A stretch of 64,000 nt of DNA. Origin: Blastobasis lacticolella (taxonomy: Eukaryota; Arthropoda; Insecta; Lepidoptera; Blastobasidae). This document shows, piece by piece, positions 44,592-56,649 of this stretch (positions are counted from its first letter, which is position 1; each line of letters opens with the position of its first letter). The stretch is taken from assembly GCA_905147135.1 (NCBI GenBank), contig LR990044.1:19103622-19167621 (forward strand), given 5' to 3'. The position numbers and the translations under genes were made by a program. A model generated the notes under the pieces. It was given only the letters and a program-made list of their open reading frames with translations. It had not been told where the DNA came from and did not search any database.

Positions 44592-44934
44592 CCTGTAACT
44601 CTTATGCTAACTATGATTGAAATTGTTACTTTTGCGATTCCGTATCATAGTTTTCATGGGTTCAGGGGCCGTACCATGAACTCTTATAGCAGGACCTAAA
44701 CAGAACTGCCCTGCTTAGAACGAGACAGCGCTATATGTGTCACATAAGCTTGTCTCGTTCAAACCGAAAGCAATTCTGTTTAGGTCCTGCTATAAGAGTT
44801 CATGGTAAGCCCTCAGTTGCTAAAAAAGTGCAATTGCAATAAACTGAAACAATTAAAACGATCATAGGTAATCGTAAAAGTAACAATTTCAATCATTGAA
44901 ATCAGAGAATTCTTGGCAACAGAGATACGTTATT
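44592..44934 (+). mobile_element. TTACGTAAC-ended element, copy 3, with nested 147 bp MITE
   Basis: Left arm ctgtaactcttatgctaac (internal loss), then tatgattgaaattgttactt. Right arm agtaacaatttcaatcattg, then aaatcagagaattcttggca and acagagatacgtta. Confidence 0.8.
44666..44812 (+). mobile_element. 147 bp MITE with 4 bp target duplication, copy 2
   Basis: Same length and about 95 percent identical to 4527-4673. It is flanked by TCAG (44662-44665 and 44813-44816). Confidence 0.92.
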
Positions 44935-46808
44935 AGCCTACAGACCACCAGCCATAAACCCTTCAACTTACAACAACATCAGTTAGCCAATGGCGTACGA
45001 TCCCCAGCGAAAACCTCGACCCCATACATTAGCATTTGTCAAGGAATGTACAGAAAACTCGACATATTGAGTAACGCGATAGCCAAAGCAGTTTATTTGC
45101 CCACGAAATGCTGTTTGCGCCAAAATCCGTCGGCCACTGGCGGTGTCACGTTGCGATGCGCAAATACCCGCTAAATGCTTGTTTGTGCCGAAACGACGTC
45201 TGGAAGAGACGTAGGTACTAAGGTGGTTCTAGGTTGTACCCTCTGCGATTGTTGATCTTTGGTGGATTGAGGGAGAGCGGGGTTAATTAGTTGGTGAAAT
45301 ATTTTAGTGGTGTTTAATTATTGTTTTTTTCCTTTTTTTCTTTTTGTGCCTTATGCAATAATTGCTTATCATGTGTGATATACGCTGATTTGTTACCTTA
45401 GTGTAAAAAACATTAAAATCAGGTAAAGCTGTTTTATTACGCAAATGATCGCATCCAACAGACTTGTTTAAAAATTTAACATCACCAAAATAGTTTACAA
45501 CGACTATAAGTGTTGTGCTACCCGCTATGACCGTTCAATGTTCGTGGTAGCTCCTAGTAAATTTATGAGTTCAAACTAGCTATGAATAGACCTCGTAGAT
45601 ATGTAGGAAAAGCGAGATAAAAATTTCCACGGCAGCAAACTGAGACATAAAAACGGAGCTCATAAAAACTTATAAACCCGAAAATGAACCGCGCCCGTAA
45701 AAAAGGCAATACGACACAAATCGAAAAACTACAAAAGCCCCCGTATATGGTGCAAATAGGAAGCCATATTTTCTTGCGATCTCCGCCCTTGCTTCTGTGC
45801 GTCCGAAAAAATAGTAGATAATCTAACTTTTTCCTAGCGCCCTTTGGCCTTATAAACTAGTCCATCTTATACTGGACTTCGTGTCTCAACCGCCTGTATG
45901 GAGAAAGGGGTCAACATTGCCCGGTTATTTTCCGCGGGGGCGTACAAAGGGAGAAATGGCAGCAAATCATTACTGACAGTTGACCAAAAGGGGTGGGCTT
46001 CACCCTAAATTATGTATGAGCCTAGGAAGGCCTGTTATGGTGTCCGAATGTTGATAAGCCAAGTTTTGGGGCCGTGAGATTGGATGCCAATAGGGGAGTA
46101 CGGGGTGGAATGAGGATTTGTCACGAAAAAGTATTTTTTATGTCGTGTATTGGGTGCATTTTTTATTTGCTCGGAATCTTTCACGGTATCCCGTCCCATC
46201 TATGGCGTCATAGAGATAAAGTTAGATAGGTTGAGGGGCGTGAGCTGGTTCCCGATATTAAATGAAACAGAATAATTAGATTTTCTGAATAGTAAGAAAC
46301 TTACAAGTAAATACCTATTAAAGTTAGAAACTCACTTCATATTTTTATTTACCCAAACAGGCCGTGGGAATCACAGAACGCTACTTGCAGTAAATCAAAA
46401 CAAATATCGATCTCCACAAACGTCATTGTTACAACAACAAAGTGTCTAATCCCTTCAAATCCGAGAAATAGGATTTTAGAAAAAAAATTACAGAAAAAGC
46501 ATCACTCGTTGACTCTTGCAAAACGTCACAATGGTTCGGGTGTGACAGAAAAAAAACACACAAAGTGTCGGTAGCGGAGTAAGCTACCAAAATACTAAAT
46601 ACAATCGATTGTGCAATTTTTTACGTCATACTTTTTTTGGTAAAGGGGTTTTTAGAAATTTAACGTTATTTTTTTAATTACTAAGTGAAAAATTTTGATG
46701 TTACGAACATTAATAGTATTAAAATATTGTGTAGAAGTCAGACATTCGAAGGTTTAGTTCGTCTGATTCTTAATTGTTGTTAGGTCTTTCTAAATTATCA
46801 TGAAAATA
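44935..46808. other. Intergenic, no gene seen
   Basis: Non-repetitive, with several GC-richer patches (45090-45190, 45895-46100) and no recognisable protein. The stretch 45655-45725 (cataaaaacttataaacccg) has paired TAAAA motifs. Confidence 0.4.
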
Positions 46809-46810
46809 TA

Positions 46811-46955
46811 CAGGGTGTTACATAATATATGTATGAAGCCGTGAACTGGTTGGAGTGCTAAACATATTAAAGCGATAGGTACAATTATTTCTGTCGTACG
46901 TGGAATTTTTGTATCTATCGTTTTCATACATTTAGCACTCCATATATTATGTATT
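46811..46955. repeat. Short foldback
   Basis: Left acataatatatg, ggagtgctaaa and aaagcgatag pair with right ctatcgttttcatacattta, then gcactccatatattatgta. The left arm has 21 extra bases. The left edge is cagggtgtt, a common start of arthropod DNA elements. Confidence 0.65.
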
Positions 46956-49560
46956 TGATAAATCGCAGTTACTACCTATTAGCACATTTTAACAAATAGA
47001 CACACGAAAAATACAATTTTTTCTAACTATTCAGCAAACATTCATTATTTTAAAGTCGGTTACATTTTCCCACTAAACATGACACGGCAATAAATTGCTG
47101 CACAAATAACCACCAAAACTCTCTAAAATGCCAAAATATCGAAATCCTATCACTTACTCAAATAAAAAAAAAACTATCAACAAAATGACCCTTTTCTGAA
47201 AAGCTATACAAATATAATTAGCGAAGGGAATAATATATCACAACTTTTTCACCCCAAAACAAGTCGTTTTAACCCCGTTTCCCCGATTTGTGTGATTTTT
47301 TGCCCCAATTGGCAGGATCACAATTTATGATGTCAAGAGTTGTTGTTTGGTGAGTTTTTTTCAATTTTTCGAGTTCTCATGACCCCAGTCGACCCTTTAT
47401 AGTCAATTAGCACATAATGCGATGTTGTTGATTAAAATTAAGTACTTAGAATAGGTATTTGCATAATGTAATAGATTAACTATCAAATTATTTTAACAGC
47501 TTAATACATATTTTCGGCTGTTTAGGAGCGATTGAGTAACAGACAAAATTAATTTGCAAAATTGGCTACAATATTATGCAATTTTTCATAAATTCTGTTA
47601 TGGGTTTTAGAATGGTTTTGGAATACTCATTCATACAATATTTAAGCAACATACAGTGTACAGACCGTAGTTATCCATTTTAGTAGTTAGGTAAAAGAAT
47701 AATTTGTCCCACTTACTAGAGCCGATGACGGTGAACCATGTCACTGCGAAGACGCTTGTGTGTGGGAAAGCTTAACGTGACGCTTAACATTCATACGGAG
47801 AATCAACAATGTTTGATAAGTTATTGTATAATTTTCATTGTAATTCGGAAACCACTGAAATGTGTTCGATTAATGTTTGCATTAAACGAAACGGTTCAGA
47901 TAAGTTATAACTCAGCTGAAGGTCCTGTGGAGCCTCGACCAAAATCGAGAATGGCCGAGTGGTTAAAAACTTGCACCAAACAGACGCCAGGTATGGAACA
48001 GCAGTAACCAGACATTATGGATAGGTATAGCATATGCACAACTGTCTTTGAAACTCACCTAAAAACTAGATAAAAGCTGAGCCAACAATGCCGCAACCCT
48101 TCAACGTATCACGTACCAGTTTTATTATTTTATTAATTTGAATGTGGCCATTCCTCTACCTGCCCTGTGACAATGGGGTCCTCGCCAAATCCGCCATTGA
48201 AAATTTTGCATAGATCGATCCCTATTTTAATGTTCTATTACGGCTTAAAGGACTCGCCGGCAGATGTGTGCCAAATTCTAATTTATAATATCTATTCAGC
48301 TTTAGTGGTTTATTTCGCTGTAGGTTGATAAAGAGACAAGACTCTTTAGTTTGCCGGTTTTTCAAGCATAAAATTCTTTAAAAAATTTACTTGCAATGAC
48401 GTACTTTTTAATGTTTTATTATTATTTGACAGGATTTCAATAACATTTATTCGAGTGAAATAGTCTAGTTGGTGCAGTAGGCCTCGTTGCCTAATAGTAA
48501 TTCGTATAAATAATGGGTACATGTATCGATACGGATTTTAATGTTGATACTCGATCGGTTGAGCCTGCGGCAGATGATATACCATAGAGCTAAATAAATA
48601 CTCAAAGGCTGATCATGAGAAAATTATACAAGCATTGCACAACATTGACAATTTTATGAAATTTTTTTATACCACTAAGGTGGCAAACAAGCTTACGGCC
48701 AGCCTGATGGTAAGCAATTTATCAGATTTAAATAAAATTTAGTAGCTCAATTAAACATTTTTTTCTCCTTACTCTACAAACACTGTTTCTTAAACTAAAA
48801 CCAGTCAAACACAGAAAATATCAATCTATCCAACTTGTGATTGCCCAATCAACTGGCATCAACTTTTTATTCTAACCCTTTCAATTCTCGAAGAACGCAT
48901 AACTCAGCACTTGATTCGAGAACTCTTTGCTTATCAGCCGATCTGCAATCTGGGCGTAATAAAAGTAAATTAGGCGAATAATTCGAGTGCTCTAGCAGTC
49001 GGCACACGTCGGCCTCTAAGTCATTACCTTATGAATCCTATCTGCCATCGTTTTCGAGTGCCCTTGACATAATGGTTTGACAGGACCAGTTTTGTTGTTT
49101 CTAACGTGCTTACAAATGCTGAATGAGAGGTTTGAGATTTGTTGATGGTTTGCGATATAATGTTGTAATGAAAAGAAAATTGACGATTTTAAAATTTGTA
49201 ATGAGTTATCTTTTTTATGTTACAAGCGCAATCTTAAAAAATAACGTAATCGTCGGCGAAAACTATGAAGAATTAAGCGGACAAACTGTTATAAAATTTT
49301 GCTGTACATGCTATATAAGTATTGCATCTTTCACACCAACTCTTCCTAAAATTTCATTTCATTCATTCCAAAAAAAAAACATGACACAATTTCAAATATC
49401 AATCGATTACGCATCAGTTCAAATATCGAACGTATAACAGCGCCGGTTTGTTATTTCGAAACTGATTTATGGCCAGAGACAAAAGTTAAAAGCGAATGCA
49501 GTTTTTTTTTCTTAAATATTTGTGTTCGCAACGGGTGTTTTGTTTGTGTCGAAAAATTCG
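46956..49560. other. Intergenic, no gene seen
   Basis: AT-rich. A piece aatggccgagtggttaaaaa at 47949 resembles a tRNA A-box but has no B-box partner. A worn D-like fragment (ggcaaacaagcttacggcca) lies at 48665-48725. Confidence 0.4.
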
Positions 49561-49695
49561 CGAAGGGTCGCTTAGACACCGCTGCAGTGGAAGGGTTATT
49601 ACTATTATTGGGAACGCAAGTTGTAACCATTGTTGGATAATGAATTATTGGGTCGGAACGTTTCAGGTACATTCGTTATGTGAAGGGTTAGTTAG
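49555..49695. other. Second cluster of AAGGGTT motifs
   Basis: Cgaagggtcg (49561), ggaagggtta (49589) and tgaagggtta (49681) all lie on the plus strand within 130 bp. The short open frames crossing them share no protein features. Confidence 0.55.
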
Positions 49696-50598
49696 ATTTT
49701 GCGCAAGATGTCAAGCGACTAGTATAGCAGAGTTCACATGCGAATTTCGAAAGGTAGATGTGCTTTGTCGGTCGCGAATATATTTTTCGGTTTTCTTTGT
49801 GTGTTACGCTGGGTGAATATTATACATGAAGTGGTGAATAATGATTTAGAAACTTTAGAATGAAGTGTTTTAGTAATGTAGTGGATTTTTACATTTCGCT
49901 CCCGAGAGAACCATTCAAGACATACCACGGAATAAATAAAAATGAAGGTAAGGATAATTGTTTCACATTAAAATAATTTACATATTCCTTCAGCAGTGGG
50001 ATGATATAATACTATACGGATAGGGAACGGTTTACACTTAATAGATTATTACTCTTATCATTATTTCTCTCCCACGTGCGCATAATAAATGTGTAGACAG
50101 AGCGTTTCTAGTACTACAAGCTACGATCTTGACCTTTCACTAACATACATTTTCTTACGTTCGTGGCTATGACCTTAATGTCCGATTACACTAAACTTAA
50201 GCGACGCAATATAGATATTCTGTGGCGACACTAATGTTGACGGCTTATGATATTCCTAAGCATTTAGGAGTCACAATATCGGTGTCATAAAGTTAAGAGT
50301 GACTTGGCGTGTTTAATATCACTTAAGGTTGATGTTGGTGCAATTATTTTCTTATTAGGAATATTTAAAGTCACATATTCGTCAACCTAAACATCACCTA
50401 TGCAATAGGGCTATACAAAAATCATAAAAAATAAATCCCACTAACCCCTAAGACGCCGTGATTCCCAGTGACCTAACCACGAGTGTAACCTCGTCGGCAC
50501 CCGAGGCCATTCTCGAATCTTTGTTAACCCTTTAATAATAATTAAACACCTCTAGCCCTTTCTTTTCACTTCTACGCACTCTTTTAGGCAATTTTGAC

Positions 50599-50776
50599 TC
50601 TTAAACCACACGGCATAAGGAAATCTTGGGTCGAAAATACCCGATACTTCTTTCAGGTAACCTTTGCCACGTCGAGTCACAGTTTTAAGTGATTCTCGCT
50701 CTTACGCCCCTAGACGTAAGAATGTATTGGGTAAAAAATACCCGAATCGTCTGCCAGGTAACCCTTTGCCGTGTCT
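50599..50776. repeat. Two-copy direct repeat with GGGT...ACCC core
   Basis: Copy 1 (50599-50673) and copy 2 (50699-50775) share ctctta, then gacgtaag/gcataagg, then ttgggtcgaaaatacccga (or ttgggtaaaaaatacccga), then caggtaaccctttgcc and gtgtc/gtcg. Offset is about 100 bp. The GGGT/ACCC halves form a palindrome in each copy. Confidence 0.75.
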
Positions 50777-51154
50777 TAACCCCGCTACCTGACCCGGCCC
50801 CACTTCCTGATCGGTTCCTTTTTGGACCAGTTCGTGTGCGCTTGCGCATACTATCGATCGCCGCGTTCGATTATTAGAAATGTGTTTTTGGCAGAGTGGT
50901 TGCGTATTTTTGTGTTTTGGTGGCGTTTTATAGTGAAATGGTTTCTTGAGATTTTTGTCTGGTGAGTTCAGTTGTAGTTTTAAGTTTAGTTCTATTTTTA
51001 TTATTTGAGTTATGCATAAATATAAATTTATTAATTATTTAAAATAAAAATGGTTTCCGTTTCTAAGCCATTCATGGAAATTTATTAATTATAATACTCA
51101 TGATTCAAGGTTTAATTAAAATAACCCTAACAATAACATATAAATAAATAAATA

Positions 51155-51250
51155 TGCTTGGACAAATTCACACAGCGTCATCTAGCCCCAAAGTAAGTAA
51201 AGCTTGTGTTATGGGAGTTAGATAACTGATACACTACTGATATACTTTTT
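51155..51250 (-). mobile_element. SINE B 3' fragment
   Basis: The plus strand reads gcttggacaaattcacacag, then cgtcatctagccccaaagta and tgttatgggagttagataac. The head is missing. (AAAT)n precedes it, as at the other SINE B 3' ends. Confidence 0.8.
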
Positions 51251-51339
51251 TTTCTTCTATCTATTGGTATCTAAGTTTGACAGATAACAGTACAATTGAC
51301 ATAAAGAACCGGACAAAGAACAACACAATTCGGCAAACT

Positions 51340-51560
51340 AAAGACGAGCCCACATTCTTAGTTCCCTAATCACACAGTCGGCTGAGCCTTACAACTCCCA
51401 CGGCCGTAATAAAAACGGCTCATAATTTTATTCATACGCCAACAAATAACAAACACGACGCCGTTACGCACGTCAGCAGTTTCCGTATGAGAATAAAACG
51501 GGCTGGACCCGTCAAAGCACGAATGTCCTCGTACGGTATCCATGGAAAGGATGATACGCT
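51340..51560. promoter_or_regulatory. Candidate regulatory patch
   Basis: Non-repeat sequence with gtaataaaaacggctcataa, then ttttattcatacgccaac and aaataacaaacac. TTTAT/CATAA and ACAAATAACAAA resemble known Hox- and Fox-type sites. Position and function are inferred only from motif density. Confidence 0.25.
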
Positions 51561-51599
51561 GTTATTTCCAACATATTCCAATATATTATTTTTTATTGC

Positions 51600-52440
51600 C
51601 TCCCCTTAGGGGGCGGTGGGGGCCGCGTCATGCGTGATATTTGATATAAAGTCGGAACTCAACTTCGTTATGCGATATTCTTTTTTCAAAGGACAATGGT
51701 TTGGCTCCAGCGGCGACATATTTTTGAGGAGGCGGCGCGGAGTATTTTTCTTGAGCTACTCTCGGAGATGGGCCCAATTATTATACAACATGGCGTGCGT
51801 TCGCGATGTTAGTTTGTTAGTCGTTAGAAATGTTGCTCGGGTTCGTTGCTCACGGTTGTTGTTCGAATAATGATGTTGCTACGGAAATTTTTGGGGTTAT
51901 ATCTCCAGAAATTGTGGGTAAGAGGTTTTGTTTTGTAATATAATGATATTCTCCTACAGCTTCAATAACGTAAATTCGCATACATATAATCTACATCTTT
52001 CCCCAAACTTTAAACTATTTTTGTGACTACTCTTTGTAGTGAAATTTACTCTTAAAACCGTAACAAACAACGTATTTATAAAATATTTATAGGTAGACTT
52101 TTTGAATGATTACCATGAGTGAAAATGGAGAATTACCTGCTTTCCCACCACACATAAATCGAAAATCCACGTTCCCGTAACAATTAACGAATCATTCGTC
52201 ACCAAAAAATAAAAAACGAATCGCCGCCATTTTCTTTTTTGCGTTCCAAATGCGAGACAAAGGTCCGGCCGGCATGTGCGAAAACGTGGCGGTAAATAGC
52301 CAGGGGTGGGGGCGGTCAGTACCCCGCCTGACCCGCCCCGCTGGGGTCGGATTCACCCCACGGTTAGGAAGAGGGTTAACGAGAAACATTGCAATGTTCG
52401 TTGTCTCGGACATTTTTGCGTAGTCGGTTAATTGGGAGAA
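51600..52440. other. Intergenic with GC-rich patches
   Basis: GC-rich at 51600-51870 and 52200-52385 (ccaggggtgggggcggtcag, taccccgcctgacccgcccc). No open frame with known domains. Confidence 0.4.
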
Positions 52441-53029
52441 TTATGAGAGTGATTAGCTGCATGTTAATTGAGTTGTTAATTATGCAGATTGAATGTGAAT
52501 AAATATGGACTATTATGGACTAAGTTTTGTTCAGTTTAAAATGTATGAAATATTTATGTTTTGTGGCATTGGATTTTAATTACCTAAAAATAAAACTTCT
52601 AACACTATTATTCAATGTCATCTACCAGTCCTTTTTGCTACTTTGGACCGCAATAACTTATTTTTTTCTATGTCATTTGTGTGACTAGTTAAATTATCCG
52701 CGTAACATTATTTGAATTCCTCTAAAGGTTCGGTATTTTTTTACATTACCAAATAATTTTACCGATTACTACTAAACTGCGCAAGATTACCACTTGTTAC
52801 TTGATATTCATCTTTTAAAAACAAAGTCGTTTCTCGCCGTCTGTATCTACGCTTAGATAATTTAAACTGCGCAACGGATTTTAATGCGGTTTTCAACAAT
52901 AGACAGAGCGATTCAAGAGGAAGGTGTATAAGCAATAATAAGGATATGCAGGTGTAAAGTCGGTGTACGCGAACGAAGTCACGCCGAGTCCACCAGTATG
53001 TTATATTCTCCAATACATCTCAAGCTTCA

Positions 53030-53090
53030 AGTACACCTTTGTTCTATTTCGTGCATAAAGTATTAAATAAATAAATAAACAAACACCAAA
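53030..53090 (+). repeat. LINE 3' tail with (TAAA)n
   Basis: Reads tacacctttgttctatttcg then tgcataaagtattaaataaa. It is the plus-strand counterpart of 9658-9775. Confidence 0.55.
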
Positions 53091-53205
53091 ACTCTAATTA
53101 CAACAGCCTTCTACAAACATCGCAATTACGAGTATAGGAAGCAAAACCCTCCCCTGGACGAGCTTAATCTGGAAGGACCCATTTTTCGCTAATTCAGCAC
53201 CCTTC

Positions 53206-53231
<26 letters not shown>
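53206..53231. repeat. (CA)n microsatellite
   Basis: Thirteen CA units, followed by atacacatacccctagccat. Confidence 0.95.
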
Positions 53232-53236
<5 letters not shown>

Positions 53237-53872
53237 ATACCCCTAGCCATTAACTAGCAAGGGAGGGGGTGGACAACAAATGTCGCGGTCAGTACCTCCC
53301 TACACCCGCTCTCCGCACCCCTGAGAGACCTTAGTGTGTACTTTTATGCCATCTTTGTTCCGTGTTCGGGATGAGTTGTAAGTTTTGAATAGGTAATACT
53401 AGACTACTAAGCTGTGAATAATTACAGTTGCATAATATCTAAATGCTCGTCGAGAGTATAATGTAAGAAAAAAAAATTTTTTTTTATGCAATTTGATGCA
53501 AATTGGTATTTGTTTTTGAACAACCGAATAAGAAAAAAATATGAATAGTATAAGTATAGGATAATATTTTCAAACAACTTTTATACTTTAGAAGTATTCA
53601 TTTAGGTTATTAACTTGAGTAATACTTGCACGAAAGAATGTCAACTATAAAGATAAATGTTCTTGTCTTGCCAAACTATAGCCAGAGCAGCTGAAAGTAA
53701 CACTTTCTCACGTTTTAGATACTTAAAAAAAATTAAGTTTTCCTTGTATAATCGAGGTATAAAGACCTAATAATTCATCATATTAAAAATTTCGTTATCT
53801 TTTCTATTAGACAGCCCGTTTCAATACTAGATATCCATTGCAACTATCACATATGTCTATATGTTTTTCTTC

Positions 53873-54114
53873 CATACAAAACCAATGCTAGATTCAATAG
53901 ACATATAACCCAAAAGTGTTAGAGGAGGCGGCATGTACATGTTTGTCTCAAACTAATTTTAAATCACCGACGAAAGAAAGCTGTGTTATAAGATTTACGT
54001 GTGTGTCTATGTGTATATGGCTCTGTTGTGTTTGTATACAAGCTTTTTCTAACCTCCAAACCCAATATGCCAGACACAATACCTAAACAACCCAAAAGTG
54101 TTGAAGGAGGCGGG
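53873..54114. repeat. Two-copy block ending CCCAAAAGTGTT..GGAGGCGG
   Basis: 53907-53931 and 54089-54114 share aacccaaaagtgtt followed by agaggaggcgg or gaaggaggcggg. About 30 weaker matching bases precede each. Between the two lies unrelated sequence. Confidence 0.7.
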
Positions 54115-54134
54115 GGCGGCGGGGGACAGCGAAC

Positions 54135-54200
54135 GTCGCGGTCACCGTAGCACTACTACGGCGTAGTGCTCCGTAGAACTGCTACGGGCTACGTAGATTT
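54135..54200. repeat. Short palindromic cluster
   Basis: Agcactac tacggc gtagtgct forms an 8 bp stem at 54150-54171. Related ctacggg/cgtag strings follow. Confidence 0.6.
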
Positions 54201-54558
54201 AATTACAGGTAATACAAAGTGCAGACTATGTGAGGACATAGTTCTAAAACTTGCAACTTTGTAGGATTAGTTAGAATTTCAGTGTTGTTCGTTAACTATT
54301 TATGTTGTGGGTCTTGCTAAATGATTTTGTTGGGGTAGTAAGGTATTTTCTAGTCGTTTCCTGCGCTGTCGTCTAATTCCGTTTTCTAAACAATACTTTA
54401 TTACATTTTCAATTTATTGCGGTCTGTTCATTTGGTGAGACATCTGTAGATAAACACTGGTATATGTAAGATAGTTACGTTGTACGGGCAAAGTCTGCAA
54501 CTTCAAATTTATGTCGCAATTACAGTGGATACTTTTGATCGATTGACGATTGGCCACA

Positions 54559-54800
54559 GAGCGTCGGTAGCCTAGTAGTTAAGGTGTCCGCCTCGTAAGC
54601 TAGAGGTACACCAGCAGGGTCATGTACCAATGGCTCTTATCTGAGCTACGTACATAAGTTGAACACTAACCGATGCTCTTATGGTGAACCTCCACTTTCA
54701 GTGCGACTGAATGTGTAACCATGATCATGTCAAGTAGTCATGGTTACGGCGGACCCCGGGCCCTCGTGCACGAGAGCAACAACCGGGATATTAGCGGCAA
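54559..54800 (+). mobile_element. SINE A, internally deleted
   Basis: Head gagcgtcggtagcctagtag and tail cgtgcacgagagcaacaacc then gggatattagcggc are present. The B-box region and the middle (about 54745) are deleted. A poly-T run (54801-54812) follows and merges with a D fragment. Confidence 0.82.
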
Positions 54801-54807
54801 TTTTTTT

Positions 54808-54895
54808 TTTTGTTACACAGCAGACAAATAAGCAAGCGGGCCACCTGATGGAAAGTGGTCACCGCCGCCTGTGGACATCAGCAACACCAGGATAA
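54808..54895 (-). repeat. Retroposon D 3' end
   Basis: The plus strand reads gttacacagcagacaaataa then gcaagcgggccacctgatgg and aaagtggtcaccgcc. The T-run on its left is the minus-strand A-tail. Confidence 0.72.
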
Positions 54896-55286
54896 GATAA
54901 GACAGAGTCGGTAGTAGCATCGGATCGCGTGATCACATTCTTCGGACAGACTACTGCAACTCCGGTTTAGCTAGGTAGAATTTATAGTGTACTAAGTAAT
55001 AGGTACTGCGCTTTGATATTCAGGCTACCTGAGGATAAGCTGATACTGTCGCAATAAAAATTAAGTAGTATGACAGTATGCTGTGTGTAGTTCGGTGGCC
55101 GTGATGGTCCCGGGTTCGAAATTTGTTTGATGTATTTTAATTTCTTTTCTGAGTCTGGGCAGAATTAAGTATCTATTTTACTCATCAAATGGGATAGCGA
55201 TAGGAAAGTAGGAAGGAAATACATCTTGACATATTGGCCGCTCCAGAGTCGATGCACACCCACACCAGAGTCCGATAATGCTATTC

Positions 55287-55716
55287 TAGAGGTGTTCGTT
55301 ATATTAGATAACGGATATATTATAACGGTATAAAAATATACTTATAACACCTAATATTAATACATAATATTTTCTGCTACTAATATATTATAACACAAAA
55401 TAACCATAATATTGAGGTGTTATTTTTGCTGTTATATTCTGTTATCTATGCGATTAATGTCGTCGAAAGTCGCAAAACTAATGTTTGTACGTGGTAATAC
55501 AAATATATTGATTAATAATACAGTTTTATATACGATTTTGTTCCCCAAATTACTAAATCAACTGTAAATATTAAACAAACTGAAAAACGGCGACCGTTAT
55601 ACGGTACATAAAATTATATTAGGATGTTATATTATAACGTTAAAAATAACATAATATTTTTTAATAGCATAACGTTACGTTATGTTATGTGAATATAACG
55701 GATCCGCGCACCTCTA
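55287..55716. mobile_element. Non-autonomous hAT element with 8 bp target duplication
   Basis: Both ends are TAGAGGTG read inward, followed by ttcg or cgcg and a ttatatt-rich subterminal region. The element is flanked by perfect TGCTATTC at 55279-55286 and 55717-55724. An 8 bp duplication with TAGAGGTG-type ends is the hAT hallmark. The 430 bp interior is very AT-rich, full of TTATA/TAACG repeats, and has no transposase, so it needs a partner in trans. Confidence 0.95.
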
Positions 55717-56029
55717 TGCTATTCAGAGCTAGAAGCATGAAGGCATGTCTATTGGTACCTCAAAGGCTGGAACCGCATCCGCTTCTTAACTTGCAGATGT
55801 TTAGAACGACTCGCTTTCCTTAAGGTGAACTGTCCGTCCATGTGCCTCCCAAGGTAATAAAGAAAAAGCATCCAAATGTGCCAGACAGAGAAAGATAATT
55901 CTTTTGTTAATATATTATATGTTCTAATACAAATACATCCCCGAAAACCTCACCAATTACTATCTCCGTCCACATAAACATACACGGACACATTCTTAAG
56001 TAATAGACAATAAATTCCCGAATGCAATT

Positions 56030-56135
56030 CGTTCGCTCACGAGCGAGCGAGCCAATTAGAGCGGACGCATTCGAATTTGGAACTGGCCGAATGGCCAATA
56101 AACGCAAATGGCGCGATCTAACGCGCCTTTATACG
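56030..56135. promoter_or_regulatory. Candidate regulatory patch
   Basis: Non-repeat sequence with cgctcacgagcgagcgagc, then ccaattagagcgg (homeodomain-type TAATT core), then ccgaatggccaataaacgca and aatggcgcgatctaacgcgc. High CG content in AT-rich flanks. It is a candidate only. Confidence 0.25.
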
Positions 56136-56441
56136 TTGTACGTATGGCGATGAACGTAGCCTTATTTTTATGTATGAGTTAATGTAACTGCTTGAGGTGA
56201 ATTTCTCTTTTTTTGGGCAAATTATAAATACGATTAAATATCTTGGACAAGTTCGAGTCTCTACTCGAAACACACTAAATAGCACTAAATATAGTGTATA
56301 TATCTAATATACTCTCTCTATCAGCGAAGACCTGTAATTTTTTACGTTCGAATACGAATATTGTGCTGTTGAAGGCTGTTGGTCTTCGAGATAACACAAA
56401 ATACTACTTTCCTATACACTTTTACTGATTTTACATAGTAA

Positions 56442-56540
56442 CGAAATTAAAATTCACTACAAAACTTCTGTTCGTCGGGAGTTGAACCCAGGACCTCTGC
56501 GACGCATACCGTCAAGCAACCACTTAGGTGGCTGATTCTT
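56442..56540 (-). mobile_element. SINE B head fragment
   Basis: The plus strand reads aattaaaattcactacaaaa, then gggagttgaacccaggacct, then caaccacttaggtggctg: the reversed head with a B-box remnant. The 3' tail is absent. Confidence 0.72.
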
Positions 56541-56649
56541 AAAATGATTATTCGATGTCCATAATAGGTGTAAGAGGTTCGTGTTATTATCATGTCTATT
56601 ACATCAAAATTGTAAGAGAAATTATACGTCGTATTAATTACAATAAAAG

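Noticed and set aside
47945..47995. Leu/Ser-tRNA-like start aatggccgagtggttaaaa
   Set aside because: No B-box or closing stem follows. Chance or a very old SINE head.
55090..55135. B-box-like cccgggttcgaa after ggtggccgtgatgg
   Set aside because: The spacing between the A- and B-like parts is too short for a tRNA, and no SINE body follows.
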